A DNA stretch of 64,000 nt from Neoechinorhynchus agilis. Lineage: Eukaryota; Acanthocephala. The notes under the pieces were generated by a model that did no database searches, had not been told where the DNA came from, and saw only the letters and a list, made by a program, of their open reading frames with translations. The first letter of the stretch is position 1. Every line of letters begins with the position of its first letter. Below, in pieces: positions 11,110-22,519 of the stretch. The DNA lies in NCBI GenBank assembly GCA_051530055.1, contig CM121341.1:17794001-17858000 (forward strand), in the 5' to 3' direction. A program made the position numbers and the translations under genes.

Positions 11110-11690
11110 AAGGAATAATAATAACACGTTTATTTGTTAGTTAACAAAGAAAAGGACCCATGTATCTTTGGGTCCACATGAAAACTCGGGTTCAGATTTG
11201 TTCAATGAATGCGCTTGTTGATTTTGGTAGGATTACGGGTTCGTTCGGGCTGGAAGGTTTGCTCGGATGGGGATTGGCGGTTATTGTGTGAAGGAGAGCT
11301 TCGGTCTTTCCTTCGGTTCATTTCGGACCATGAAATCCGAGAAGATTGGCTACTATGGAAAAAGGATCGGTGCGAAGTTTTGGGAAGAATGAAATGAATT
11401 GGGATTACGAGAGATTGAGATAACGAGTCATTGTGATTACGCATGATTGGGTTGGTTCATTTTGGATCATGATATCCGAGGGGTTTGGACAGTGAAAGTA
11501 ATGGGGGGGGGAAATTGTGGTAGAAGGATAGGTGGGCGTTTTGATTTTTTGTAAGATTCCGGCACCACGAGATGTTGAACCCACGAGATGAGGAAGAGGA
11601 TAGAACAGGCCAAGAGTGGACAAATGCGGAAAATGCAATGTATGTTAAAGGGCAAGAAGGACAAAATCGCATTTTCGATTTGAAGAAAAT
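11110..11690 (-). mobile_element. Possible LINE 3' fragment
   Basis: On the minus strand this GC-richer patch has short Pro/Ser-rich open frames in several phases. It ends in an AATAAACGTGTTATT-like tail that resembles the tail of the Jockey-type LINE remnant at about 49,995 (AATAAAACGTGTTTATAT). Composition unlike the surroundings plus that tail suggests a decayed LINE 3' end. No RT motif is present, so the call is tentative. Confidence 0.3.
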
Positions 11691-12410
11691 AAACCCATCG
11701 AATTAGTTAGATTTTCATTAGTGCCGTCGATCAAAAATCGTATCCCATGTTGAGCAGATGAAAAATATTTTTACATAGATATTAAATTGCTAAAAAAGCA
11801 ATCGTTTTATTACTTCCATCACTAGCAAAAGCAAGTAAGTATTTATCTACAAATATACCAATTATTATAATTCAACTTGCAAATTTAATTAGCTTAATCA
11901 TCGCCTTAAAACTTTTATCACATCAGTGTTTAGAGTAAATTGAAAGCCGCTTTCAATTTATTTCAGAGTTCACCAAAAGTAGGTGAAAAATATATAATAT
12001 TAGATGTTTTCGTACCATAGATTTCTCATTTCGAATGTCTTATTTAAATGGTCAAATATGGAACATTTTCTGGCCTCAGCGCTAAACTTCTGTTTTTATA
12101 ACGACATATCATTTCAACTAATTTTATCTTTAAATTTTGAATGGTATTTAACAATCTGTACCTCAAGCTCATCCGCAAACGTTTATTTAGCTTTTGGCGG
12201 TATTTTATATTGCTTAAATTGCCGTTATGTTTTCTATCGACATTTTCATTCATTTCTTTATTAGCATAGAGAAAACTACCGTTTTAAATAGTATATTTCC
12301 GTTAGTAGATCCAGAAGTGAAAGCAACTGCTTTTATATTCTCGCTAAAAAATCGGTAATGTTCGTGAAAACCACGATTCTATGAAGATTAAATCAACTTT
12401 ATTTTATCAG

Positions 12411-15400
12411 AATGCGTCAAACAAGATCTTTCATCGCTGTGGAGAAATGTAACCAAGCAAGAAAACATAAAAGCGATTGTTTTGGCAGGACGAATGAAAA
12501 TATTTTGCGTTATACTCGATAGTCGATCACCTTTATTGGAAAAGAGCGCAATCACGGAAGCAGATATTAAATCAGAAGCCAATCTTCTGCACGAATGTTG
12601 GAAGGACTTGCGAGCATCTCTTAAACCGAAGCTAAGCATCTCTTAAACCGAAGCTAAGCATTGCTGCCGTCAACGGTAAAGCACTCGGAGCTGGTTTTGA
12701 ACTTGCTCTGCTTTGCGGCATGATTGTTGCAAGTCCCACTGCACAATTCGCCTTCCCTGAAATCACGAAACATGGATTTATTCCAGGATTTGGAGGAATT
12801 AGTCAACTGTGTGCTCGTATTGGATCATCTTGCAACTGTCTGGATATCATATTGTCGGGTGATATCATAGGAAGTGACAAGGCTATGAGCATTGGACTGA
12901 TAAATAGGGTCATTGATGAAGTGGATTGCACGGAATTTCAGAACAAAAGCGTTGAGTTCGCTCAGCGTGTTAGCAATTCCCGAGATCTTGCGGTGGACGC
13001 TGCAAAAGCAATAATTGATCGTTATCAGCAAATAAGAAGTGAGGATTATTCTTCAGTAGAACATGATTGGTTCGTTCGCTGTTTACTCGAAAAACAAAAG
13101 ACTTCTAGAAGTTGAGTGACCCACAGACTCCGTTATTTGTCAAAGGTATCTCTTCGACTTTATATCTTTGCAAAATCCCATACTTTTACTTGAATTTAAT
13201 TATAATTTGTCCGTGGTACGATTAGACAAATTCAAGACGTCTAGATAAGCGGCGAATGCCAACCTTCGAAATCCTGCTTAACAAAGGTCATTAAATGCCT
13301 TTTCGAAAAAATTTTTTTTAATAAAAGAAAATTTATTAACTTATGTTATTCTCAATTGTCCTTCACCGTCCCCAAGACATTCGCTGCGTTTCCTCGCTGG
13401 ATAGCCAAGGATATGTTCTGCACTAGGAACGAGCGAGCCCTCCTGTCATTGGTCGAGTTGATCAGTCGATGCCCCAGTTCGAGAACAAAACTCCTCGCCG
13501 CACGTCCGAAAGCTCCTAAGGTTTCCACTGCGAAGGGGACAAAATGATGAGAATTTGTAAAATCGGCGTATTTTGCAACCTTACGAAGCTCAGCTGCTGA
13601 TGCGGCTCCCCCAGCCCCGGAGGATGCATCTCGCAGATTGCTTGCTGCAAGGGAGTCGACGCATGTTGCGTCCCATATTAGACATGTGCCCCTGCTCCAA
13701 GGAAAAACGGTAACTCCATCCGGCCTACGGCCATCGATCCTGCAGATGTTGCTAGGCTCGAGGATATTCGGAGAGTTAGCCGTTTTCAAAGCGCGGCTCA
13801 GCAATGCGTTTATTTCGGTGTGTCTAGCAAAACGGCCACTTGAGCGTTTACAGGCTAAACCGTGCCTGCCCGAGGGGTCGACTTCCGTCCCGCATCGGCA
13901 GGTGTGAGGGATACAAACCGGGGGCCCGAGCCTTAGGGACACTGCGATTCTGAGAGCCTCGCCGTCTAATCTCGAACCGATATTTGCTGATGGTACAGCT
14001 TTCAACCAGGCGCCGGACTCTTTGCAGGAAACTGCAGTTAATCGCGTTCTATCCACGTCGGAGAGCGAGTCAAAAAGTGAGGTGTGAACACGCTCAACTA
14101 ACGGAATGTCCCACGATTTCTGTTTTTCCGGGAGGTCTGGAATCTTGTCGAGGTTAGACAGGGACATCCAAAGATGAAGAGCGGGCTCCAGGCTGATGTC
14201 CTCCTCAAAATTATGTTTCAAAATCAATCTGGAAAGGCGCTTGGACCTACTAAGAGACGATAGAAAGGCTGGAAGCGCAATGGCTGAGCTGGCACGAATA
14301 CCGATCCCTCCATAGCTTGTGGGCAAAGATGCCTGGGTCCAGCCAGTGTTGGGGAGCTTAATATGAAGGATCTTGCATAGACCATCCCTTAAAGAACCAT
14401 CAATCTCTCTCAATTCGGGCTGACATTGAAAGGAAGGGGTTGACCGCAGTTTATGGAGGATGCGTGGAATGAAGATGCAATTTTTTAAAAGGAAGAGAGC
14501 ATCGTGCGGGAAAAGTTCAGAGGCCCTTGAACAGATGAGATCAATGGAAGGTCTGATTTTCCTGATATCAGCCTGCATATTCTCCTCGAGAACGCAGCTT
14601 CCCAGCAGTTCTAAGCTGGACTTGGAGATAAGTCGGATATTAGGTGCGGCCTTTTCAAACTCTCTCAAAAATTGTGCGCGTTCCTCGTCCCCACAATTCA
14701 AAACCAAAATTTCGCACTTGCTTGGGTTCAGTTTGAGGCCAATTTTTTTACATTCTTCTAAAAGAACCGTTATATCTTGTAGGACTTCAGATGGGGAACC
14801 TCCTAGAGTAGCGTCATCCAGATACCAGGCGTTGAATGGTGATCGAAGAGATTGCGTCAGATTGTTTGTCGTCAGAGCAAAACCTAAAGGCCCCAGAGGG
14901 TCCCCTTGCTGCACACCCTATTGAGACCAGATTAGTTCATTATTATATACGAGCGGGGTGTGAGAGCAATATGCTGACTGAAAGTAGGGGAGAAGCTCTG
15001 GAATAGTGTTTCCAACTGCTGAGATTAAGATGCCTCGATCGATAGTGTTGAAGGCATTTGCGAAATCGCACTTCAGGATTACCTGAACGCCCCTACCAGA
15101 ATTAATAAAAGAACGCAGCGCGTGGACTATAGCCTCTGCTCCACAAGGAGAGCAACATGCGAACTGGACGGGCCTAAGGATCTGGCCTGGTTTTTCCGCG
15201 ACCCTTTTTGACAGAATCTTTCCGGTGAGACGGCGAAGGGTAGTTCCGATTGCTATGGGACGAATCCCACCATCCTTCTTATTAAGGGCACACAGGGAAG
15301 CCGAAAACATGAAATGTATTCCAGTGGCATTCGTGTCGCCTCGAGCGATGAGGTTCACTATAGTGGTCAAAGCCTTGGCGACTTTTTCCGCAGCGCAATG

Positions 15401-16671
15401 CGCTCCCCCCGAGATTAAGTCCTTTAGATGTTGGGGTCTGAGCCCGTCTAGACCGTGACTTGAACCGCCGGCGAATGAGGAGAGGGCCCTTTTCATTTCG
15501 ACCACATCTATCGGTTTGAGATCTATCGGTGAAGGGGAATGTGAGCTAGGAGGTGGTGGTACGGCTGAAGGTGGGTGTTTTTCCCGCAAAGCGTTCAAAG
15601 TGGTAATTGTGTCCCCCGCAAAAGTATCCGTTGATGAGAGAAGGCGCACGGCTCCACGGATGTCGCCGTCGGACAACTTGGCCGATACGCGTTCTCCTAA
15701 GCGTCTAGATGAAAAACGACGAGGACCTTCAGATTTCGTCGAAAGGGATGTTGGATCCTCGGCAGATTTGAGCACAGCGAGGAAATTATCAGGGAAGTTG
15801 ACGACTCTGGACTTGACAATTGATGTCAAGGATTCCTTTGAGGACTCACCGGCGAATAATACGAGTCGAGGGAAGGCGAACAAACGCATCCAGGATATTG
15901 CGCTATTATTAACGACACATTCATTTAAAAGGTCCGCAAATGCGGAACCTACTTGGTACCAGGCGCCTTTAGGAATTCGTTTGAGGACGTGATTGGGAAG
16001 GACACGAAAAAGTTTCACAATTAGAGGAAGATTTTGTGAATCAAAGTCAAGTTCACAATTTGGGGGGGAAGAGCTGATATCTTCAGGGGACATGCCCGAC
16101 CCTTCGCAGCGTGAAGAACGGGGACCGTAAACATGGAGGAGACCCAATTTCGTGACTCTGACTTTTTTTAAGCAGATCTTACACAAACCTGTGGAAACCT
16201 TGGAGGTGGACGTAGCATCGATGCCGGAAGAAGTAGGTTCGCAAAAAGACATTCTCCAGTACGAGCGTTAGTGAGTTTGTGTGTGTCCTATGGATTGTTT
16301 TGGGTTGAATAATTGCTTGTAAGTTTTGCTTTCGGGGTTGACAATTCAGTTTATTGCCTTTCGTTATTTGCAAGTTTTTTCAATTGATTGTCCCACGATG
16401 AATGTTTGTTGCTTGTTTGTAAGTGTTTCAAAATGTGGCAACCTTTTCAAACAGTCCAAAAATGGGAGCGATTTTACAACTCATCTATGCAATCATTCTG
16501 TATCGGCCATTAGCATTAAGCAAAGTCTTGGAAAAGTTGCCAAAGGCGCCTAATAACGAATAAAACGTAACTTAATTTTAAGACGATTCCTCCAAAATTC
16601 TCGAAATTTCATACTCGTTTAGCTCAGAAGGGACAAGATTTCAAATCTTCAAACGCGTAAGTGGTAGATGA
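12411..16671 (+). pseudogene. Crotonase copy of arm 2, interrupted by a LINE
   Basis: The copy matches the arm 1 gene from its acceptor at about 12,410 to 13,080, and again from 16,585 to the stop at 16,671, with the LINE in between. A 22-bp tandem duplication (AGCATCTCTTAAACCGAAGC unit, about 12,615-12,659) disrupts the frame. The first oxyanion segment FCAGLD has changed to FCVILD. The hydratase glutamate region is still readable. All of this indicates a dead copy whose function is carried by arm 1. Confidence 0.88.
13081..16584 (-). mobile_element. Full-length-looking non-LTR retrotransposon (LINE) with restriction-like endonuclease
   Basis: The element reads on the minus strand from about 16,580 to 13,305; coding runs 16,252 to 13,352, about 965 codons. 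An N-terminal CKIC...H...C zinc finger is followed by reverse transcriptase: GLDGLRPQHLKDLI, KKDGGIRPIAIGTTLRRL, the A motif KCDFANAFNTIDR, GVQQGDPLGPLGF and a C motif WYLDDATLGG. The C terminus has a CRC...H...C cluster and RRPDGVTVFPW...LIWDATCVD, a PD-D/E-x-K restriction-like endonuclease as in R2-group LINEs. One in-frame TAG (about 14,918-14,920) separates LIWSQ from GVQQGDP, so this copy is inactive or read through. No target-site duplication is visible; 13,081-13,300 may be its 3' UTR. Precise clade is uncertain. Confidence 0.85.
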
Positions 16672-16728
16672 TTCAGCAAGCCGTTGTGCGCATGCAAAAT
16701 CATAAAATAATTTTAGAGTATCTTTAAA

Positions 16729-18132
16729 ATGCTAATAAATAACATAATTACCGCTTACATTCTATCCGAATTCGACTTTATAAAAATAAGGCCATGGTTT
16801 CGACGTTTCAATGATAACAAATGGCCAGAAAGTTGGCATCTCCATCGATCCGGATTTAGCATTGAACGAACTTGGAAGCTCGGTTACACTGGGAAAAATG
16901 TGGTAATTGGCGTTGTGGACGAAGGGATCGAAATAGATCATCCGGAATTGAAAGACAGCATTTTAACATTGATTCCCTATCCCACTTTATACAGCAAACA
17001 TGGCTCTGCATGCGCTGGCATAATCGCTGCAAAACCGAATAATATGTTTTGTACTGTTGGAATCGCTTACAATTCGCGATTGGTTGATTTTAATATCAAT
17101 GCCAAGCATAGGGGCAGCACTTCTAATGGCATCGTTACAGCGGGACCGGATGGAACCTGCAATACTAATTTTTTTGGTTCTTCGGTGGCTGTTCCAATGA
17201 TTCAATTTCACCTAGCGATATTCACTCAGAAAATTGATTTATATTGAAAATTTTCGGCCTTTTCGTTGGCCTTCTTCAGTCAGATCTACATCAGTGTTTT
17301 ACACTTAGTGTAAAACTTACTGACATTCTAGATCTGACTGAAGAAGGCCAACGAAAAGGCCGAAAATTTTCAATATAAATCAATTTTCTGAGTGAATATC
17401 GCTAGGTGAAATTGAAACAATAATGATTAATTTCTTTACAATGTTCCAATGATTGCGGCGATCATCGCACTGGGTTTAGAGGCAAATCGGAATTTAACGT
17501 ATCGACAGATTCAAGCTCGGATTGTTGTGTCATCGAGGAAACCTTCAGAGGAAAAATACCAAGCTCAAAAATACGCTTAGTGGAAAAATGGGGCTGGATT
17601 GTGGGTTAGCGATTTGTTTGGATATGGAGTTTTAAATCCTGAATTATTTGTACGCAACGCTATATATTTACGCAACAAAACTTCGCCAGAATTGCATTTA
17701 TGCAACGTTCCAATCAACCATTCCGATTTCGAAACCGTAGGACCGAATACTTTCAAAAAGTCTAGAATTTGTACACGAGCATGCGAAGAAACAAATTCCG
17801 CTGTAGTCAAATTGGAACACTTAGTTTTAGAAGTGAGTATCGTGCCAATGAGTTCGCGGCCGAGTCGAAGAGGAAAGTTGGCAATTGAAATCAAATCCCC
17901 TCAACAACGCCCGATTTGGATTCTTGGATCCCGTTTAAATGATGACGATAGAAGCCAAGGATTTCGGAATCAGTCATTTACTTCAGTACTTCATTGGTTC
18001 GAAGATCCACGAGGGTGTTGGGATATTTCTATCGTTAATTTGGATTCGAATGGCTGGTTTGTGATACAAAGAATCAGCTTAAAGTTTTTCGGAGTAAACA
18101 ATTTAGCTTCAGAATACTTTCAATTGATCTAA
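16729..18132 (+). pseudogene. Kexin-like protease copy of arm 2, deleted and disrupted
   Basis: The start through the catalytic Asp and His matches arm 1. After NINAKHRG the sequence jumps to STSNGIVTAG, skipping about 534 bp that in arm 1 hold the intron and the oxyanion-Asn region. The short sequence GGC at the junction could be microhomology. A foldback element then interrupts the catalytic-Ser region at 17,200. A stop also replaces a Trp codon near 17,580 (TACGCTTAG against TACGCTTGG). The downstream P-domain part remains open from about 17,599. The copy cannot make an active protease. Confidence 0.88.
17200..17441. mobile_element. Foldback MITE, family FB1, copy 1
   Basis: A nearly perfect palindrome of 242 bp with arms of about 95 bp containing CTGAAGAAGGCCAACGAAAA, around a short central loop. 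It is flanked by the 10-bp duplication TGTTCCAATG (17,190-17,199 and 17,442-17,451). The intact arm 1 gene has a single copy of that target, which proves recent insertion. A 9-10-bp target duplication with long terminal inverted repeats suggests Mutator-type mobilisation (inference). Related copies lie at about 31,565 and 45,460. Confidence 0.88.
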
Positions 18133-18292
18133 ATACTCTTGTGAGCGATCGTCCGAGGAACTTGCACTACTTCGAAATTTTCTAATAATTAATTATAATT
18201 TAGCTTGTTCATGATTTATTCGTTATAATCCCTGCTATGTTCATACGTCTAAATGACAACAAAGACGCTATAAAATTACTTTCGAAAATGTC

Positions 18293-19046
18293 ATGAATAT
18301 GCCACTAGTTTTACATTCTTTTCATAGCGCTGATATGAGTAATAAAAAGTATAAATCGGTTTGCTGTGCATTAAAACGTAAAAGTTTTGTAATGCACAAG
18401 TCCGCTCGCAAGGTTCTCAAGCATTTAAATAGATTTTTGAAGGATGCGGTACTCGTGGTCACTTACAACCATTCCGCGTACCACAAAAAAGAGATTACAG
18501 CAAAGCAGTTGCTTTACCGATGTTGCTCGAACACCGAAGATGAACACGAAGCGAGATTAGATGAGCTGTTAGAAGAACTCAATCTTCGGCAAATTAAAGT
18601 TCGTGCGGATGGTAACTGCTTCTTCAGTTCAGTTTGCGAAGCTTTGCGAGCGAAAGGCCTTGTTGAACGCGATATAACTCATTTCGATATCCGATTAAAA
18701 TGTATTAAAGAGTGGCGCGATCATCTAAAGCTGCGAATCTGAAAGCGTCCTGTCTCTTAGATTTGCAACAGTCGATCAATATACGCCATTTGTTGAAAAT
18801 CTTGAAATAGATATCGATAACTTCAAGAAGGATAGATACTTTAACACAGATCTTGGGGATCTTCTGCCTCTGACAGTTGCAAACGCCTACAATATAAACA
18901 TTGTGATTATTAGCTCGAACCCAAAATTTAAACAACCACTTTGTGTCAGTCCGAACGATCCAATGGGTAATCAGTTGGAATCAATATATCTCACTTTTAT
19001 CGCGATGGGTTGTGGCCATTATGATTACGCTGTACCCAAAGATTGA
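18293..19046 (+). CDS. OTU-domain cysteine protease, arm 2 copy
   Basis: Exons are 18293-18701 and 18772-19046, with the same 70-nt intron as arm 1. The catalytic Cys (DGNCFFSS) and His (GHYDYAV) blocks are unchanged. One difference from arm 1 is EDEHEARLDEL in place of EDEHETRLDEL. Unlike the protease and crotonase copies in this arm, the frame is fully open, so both OTU genes could be functional. Confidence 0.7.
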
Positions 19047-19242
19047 CAAAGTTTGAAAGAGACTAAATAAAGAAGGGACGTATGAAATATCCGCTGAAGC
19101 TGCTATTTCAGTCAATTGGGCAGCGCTAAAATATGGAAATCAACTTTATAGACGCTTTGTTTAGTGTAAAATCGTCGGGCAACATTTGACTCTTTATTAC
19201 AAAATTCAGTTTTCCGAAGTAATACATTGAACGCCCAATTAA

Positions 19243-20118
19243 ATGTTCAATTTTTATCGTGTTTGTTCAAAAAAAGCTTTTCCTTGCATTAACCGTAAAA
19301 TCGGACTTATCTTCTTTACAACAATATGTTATGTATTCACCATGGCAACCATTTCATTAATCTTTACACGCTGTGAATTTTCGATGAATACTGATTCTCG
19401 TGATGAACATTTCCGCACAGTGAGTGATTCTTATGGAAGATGGTTCGTCGCGACTAAAGGACCAGGACTCTTTCCTGTGGACAACTCATGTTGCCTCGGT
19501 CATGTCGCCTGGCGGGCACCGTGCCCTCTTCTGCCAATCAAAAAGGAGTGCCGTGTGACTAAATGCACTTTGGACGATTGCGGAAATTGCGAGGGGAGAT
19601 ATCGGATTGTGGAATGCTGCGGCGAAGGGACTGTGCATCCACGGAGATCCGTTCAATGTTGTATTGAGACGGGAAACACGAAGAGAAACCAGGATTGTCG
19701 TGAAAAGGAACGAAGGCCGAGAAGAGCTATGATCTGTTGCAGTCCAAAAAGCAAACCAAGGGAGACAGTGGACTGCTGCAACGAAGAAAACAAAACAAGA
19801 GTTTGTTGTAGCCAGAAAGGAGGACGAAGAGAAATGTTGCTGAACGGCGATGGAGAACGACATGAACGAAAAACTTTGGTTTGTTGTAGTTGCCACGACA
19901 AACAAAGATCGCCGATATGCTGTAAGGCGGAAAGTGGACCGAGGAGAGCAGTGGTTTGCTGTAGTCAGGAAAGGAAGCCCATGGGCACCGCAGAATGTTG
20001 TGTTGAAACGAGAAGATCGCGAGGATCAGAATCGAGAGGTTACTCGAAAAAGCAGGACGAAGGATGTTGTTCTGTTCATATGAGGACACCAAAATGTTCT
20101 CATTCGAACTTTTATTGA
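19243..20118 (+). CDS. CC-rich cysteine repeat protein, arm 2 copy
   Basis: Mirror of the gene at 301-1176, again 291 codons without interruption, with all CC pairs kept. The only residue change seen is RAPCPLLPIKK for RAPCHLLPIKK. The hydrophobic N-terminal segment is the same. Preservation beside two dead neighbours suggests either selection or a very young duplication. Confidence 0.6.
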   Translation: MFNFYRVCSKKAFPCINRKIGLIFFTTICYVFTMATISLIFTRCEFSMNTDSRDEHFRTVSDSYGRWFVATKGPGLFPVDNSCCLGHVAWRAPCPLLPIKKECRVTKCTLDDCGNCEGRYRIVECCGEGTVHPRRSVQCCIETGNTKRNQDCREKERRPRRAMICCSPKSKPRETVDCCNEENKTRVCCSQKGGRREMLLNGDGERHERKTLVCCSCHDKQRSPICCKAESGPRRAVVCCSQERKPMGTAECCVETRRSRGSESRGYSKKQDEGCCSVHMRTPKCSHSNFY

Positions 20119-20355
20119 TTTCGAGTAGTAGTATTCTCGCTGAGATTTATAATTGAACCCATTATAGAATAAAAAATTTTGAAAGAAATATCACAACTGA
20201 CCACGGGACACGGTTACGGCCATAGATACGAAACGTCATCAAATGAACTTACTTTGAATTTGTGTTTGTGGCGCTTAGCATTTTCACCACCGTATCCATG
20301 TATTCGTTGGCCTATTTATCCCTGAACGAATTCATAGCAACTGGTGGGACATTTG

Positions 20356-21315
20356 CAAACTTATAAATTTGTCGTCCGAATATACTACTTTTCTTTGAAT
20401 TCTAAAACTAACGTCACTTGTGACGAAAACAACTACTCATTCTTTCTTGTCTTGAGACAGATCTCTAATGATTTGGGACACGAAAGCACTCATTGAATAT
20501 AATTGGAAACGCATGGTGATTGATTTACTTTGATTTTGCTTTGCTGCCACTTAGTCATTGCGATTATAGCGATATTGTCGTCTTTCAGTGCATTTCATAT
20601 AGGTCTTTAAGGGTAGAAATTGTCTCGATGTTCCGAAGTTTCAATCTGGAATAATGCCTTGTTTGAACTCACACAAAGATCCTAAGCATTGCAATTGTCT
20701 TTATTATGGAGATCAGCAATTTTAAATAATGGTAGAGCCAACTTCGAAAAAAAACATTTAATGTATTCTACATGCTGATTTTACCAATCTTTATTTTGCT
20801 AACAAGCAACCTTGATAAATGCATAAGATTGTGTCTACGAAAAATCGGATTTAGTAAAATTCCTTCAATTTTCTGGTTCAAAAACAAACATAAATAATTT
20901 AATCTTCAATCATTTTTATGATAATTTTTTGGTTCGTTTCTAAGCCGGAAAGTTTCTGGTTGAACTTAAAGATCAGTTAATTTATCCTGTAACGATCACT
21001 ACTGAAAATAATCGATATAAAATCCTTCTGGCTAATCAAATTAGAATTGCTGTGAGCGTACTTCTGGACATATCGCCTCGTCACTCATTGTTAGTTCACC
21101 ACAACTAAGACTTTTACGCCTAAAATCTAATAATGTTACGATCGTAAAATTTCTTCTTAAAAAATCACGAATATTCGGTGTGGCATCACGGTTGGGAGGT
21201 TTTAATTGATTAAATGTCGTCTCTACCATTCATCATGACCTTTATTCCGATAATTTAAACTCAACTTGCTTTATGTGATCTTTGTGCCAAAACATATCTA
21301 GATTTTTGGTAATAG
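20356..21315. other. Intergenic, no firm gene
   Basis: AT-rich. A 62-codon minus-strand frame at 21,041-21,229 starts 87 bp from the divergent gene at 21,316 and could be a small gene or first exon, but it shows no domain. Nothing else is supported. Confidence 0.35.
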
Positions 21316-21906
21316 ATGGAACTGTATAGAAAGAGCAAGCGCCCAACGATAAAAGAAACGGATCCCCAAAGTTACGACGGGACTTGGCTTGGAGTTTCTC
21401 CTACGGTCAGAATCAAACATTATAGCGCTGCAAAGCGAACAATGCAAATGAAACAATGTGTCGTGGACACTGAATATAACTTATCTCCACAACTTGGAAG
21501 TAAGAGCATATAATTCCATTTGTAACAGTTTATTGTTTTTTTAACAGGGAACGTTCGGTCCGTTGGAACCATTACAAGTAACGGTGCGTCGTACATATTG
21601 TCAGGATTTGCAGGAGATTATAGGTACAATATCTATTTACGCGCGGACAAATACTACACATCATCTCCTTGGGGCACCTTCAACAACACAGTTCTGTCCA
21701 TTCGATATTTTTGTCTGACAGGTCGTTTAGAGACGGCGCAATCGATCCTTCCGAGAATGTTAGTGCGCATGCATGAAGAAAAGGAGGCCTGTCGAACATT
21801 CTTCAGAGTTGCTGCTCTAATCGAACTTTACCGGGATATTCCAATACTTGGAAGTATAGTACATAAAATCGCGTTAGTATCCCTTTTGGGGATTCATAAA
21901 GTATAA
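21316..21906 (+). CDS. Unrecognised two-exon protein, about 180 aa, possibly the 5' part of the next gene
   Basis: Exon 1 (21316-21499) ends GGAA|GTAAGA and exon 2 (21548-21906) follows ...TTAACAG. The 48-nt intron keeps an open frame of about 180 codons. No family is recognised. The C-terminal half is helical and partly hydrophobic (IELYRDIPILGSIVHKIALV). The stop is followed at once by a foldback repeat, and another exon set of unknown function starts at 22,520. The two may belong to one longer gene, but I found no in-phase splice pair that I trust. Confidence 0.5.
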
Positions 21907-22318
21907 CATACTTAGGAGTCATAGAGAATTGTCGTCGGAGCGAATTTAATCGTTTTTTGACGACTAGTTACCCCCGGATAAGTTTGCATTGACATTATTA
22001 TTATTAGAAATATTTCGTGAACGTTGTGTTCACCTCTTCAGTCTTGTCTAAAAATACACACACTGAGCGTTAGGCCTTTTAGCTCGACCCTGGCATTGCC
22101 CATCTTGATAGATAAACAAAAAAAAACAAAAATCAATATCCAAACGTAGGGAGTACGCACGAAACCAACGACCCGCGGATCCGAGCTAAAAGGCCTAACA
22201 CTCAGTGTGTGTATTTTTTAGACAAGACTGAAGAGGTGAACACAACGTTCACGAAATATTTCTAATAATAATTATGTCAATGCAAACTTATCCGGGGGTA
22301 ACTAGTCGCCAAAAAACC
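21907..22318. repeat. Long foldback repeat, family FB2
   Basis: Arms at about 21,952-22,090 and 22,184-22,318 are inverted copies, for example GTGAACGTTGTGTTCACCTC against GAGGTGAACACAACGTTCAC. The spacer is about 95 bp and less AT-rich, with GACCCGCGGATCCG. CATACTTAG occurs just outside each end, possibly a target duplication. It has no coding capacity and is likely a foldback MITE. Confidence 0.75.
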
Positions 22319-22519
22319 ATACTTAGAAGTATTGGTTATTATTGATTAGAATTTAAAATAACTAGGAATTTCAAAAATAACTTGTTGTTTGTATCGACAA
22401 ATGTTGGATATGAAGAATCGTGAAAACTAAAATTACATCTTGATTGCGAAATGTACCTTAGATTCGCGATTCTCACGCGATTGGTTCAGTTTTTTCGTTA
22501 TTTTAATTTTTACGTTTAG

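Larger units (their letters stand above)
11855..20355. repeat. Arm 2 of the large inverted duplication, decayed
   Basis: This is the reverse complement of arm 1, lengthened by a 3.5-kb LINE insertion (13,081-16,584). It is further altered by a deletion of about 534 bp plus a 242-bp foldback insertion in the protease gene, and by a 22-bp tandem duplication in the crotonase copy (about 12,615-12,659). Outside these events it matches arm 1 closely. Different fates of the four gene copies show that the duplication is real DNA rather than a simple assembly mirror. Confidence 0.93.

Noticed and set aside
18701-18772. Apparent frameshift in the OTU gene
   Set aside because: A 70-nt GT-AG intron (18,702-18,771) restores the frame exactly and is present in both arms.
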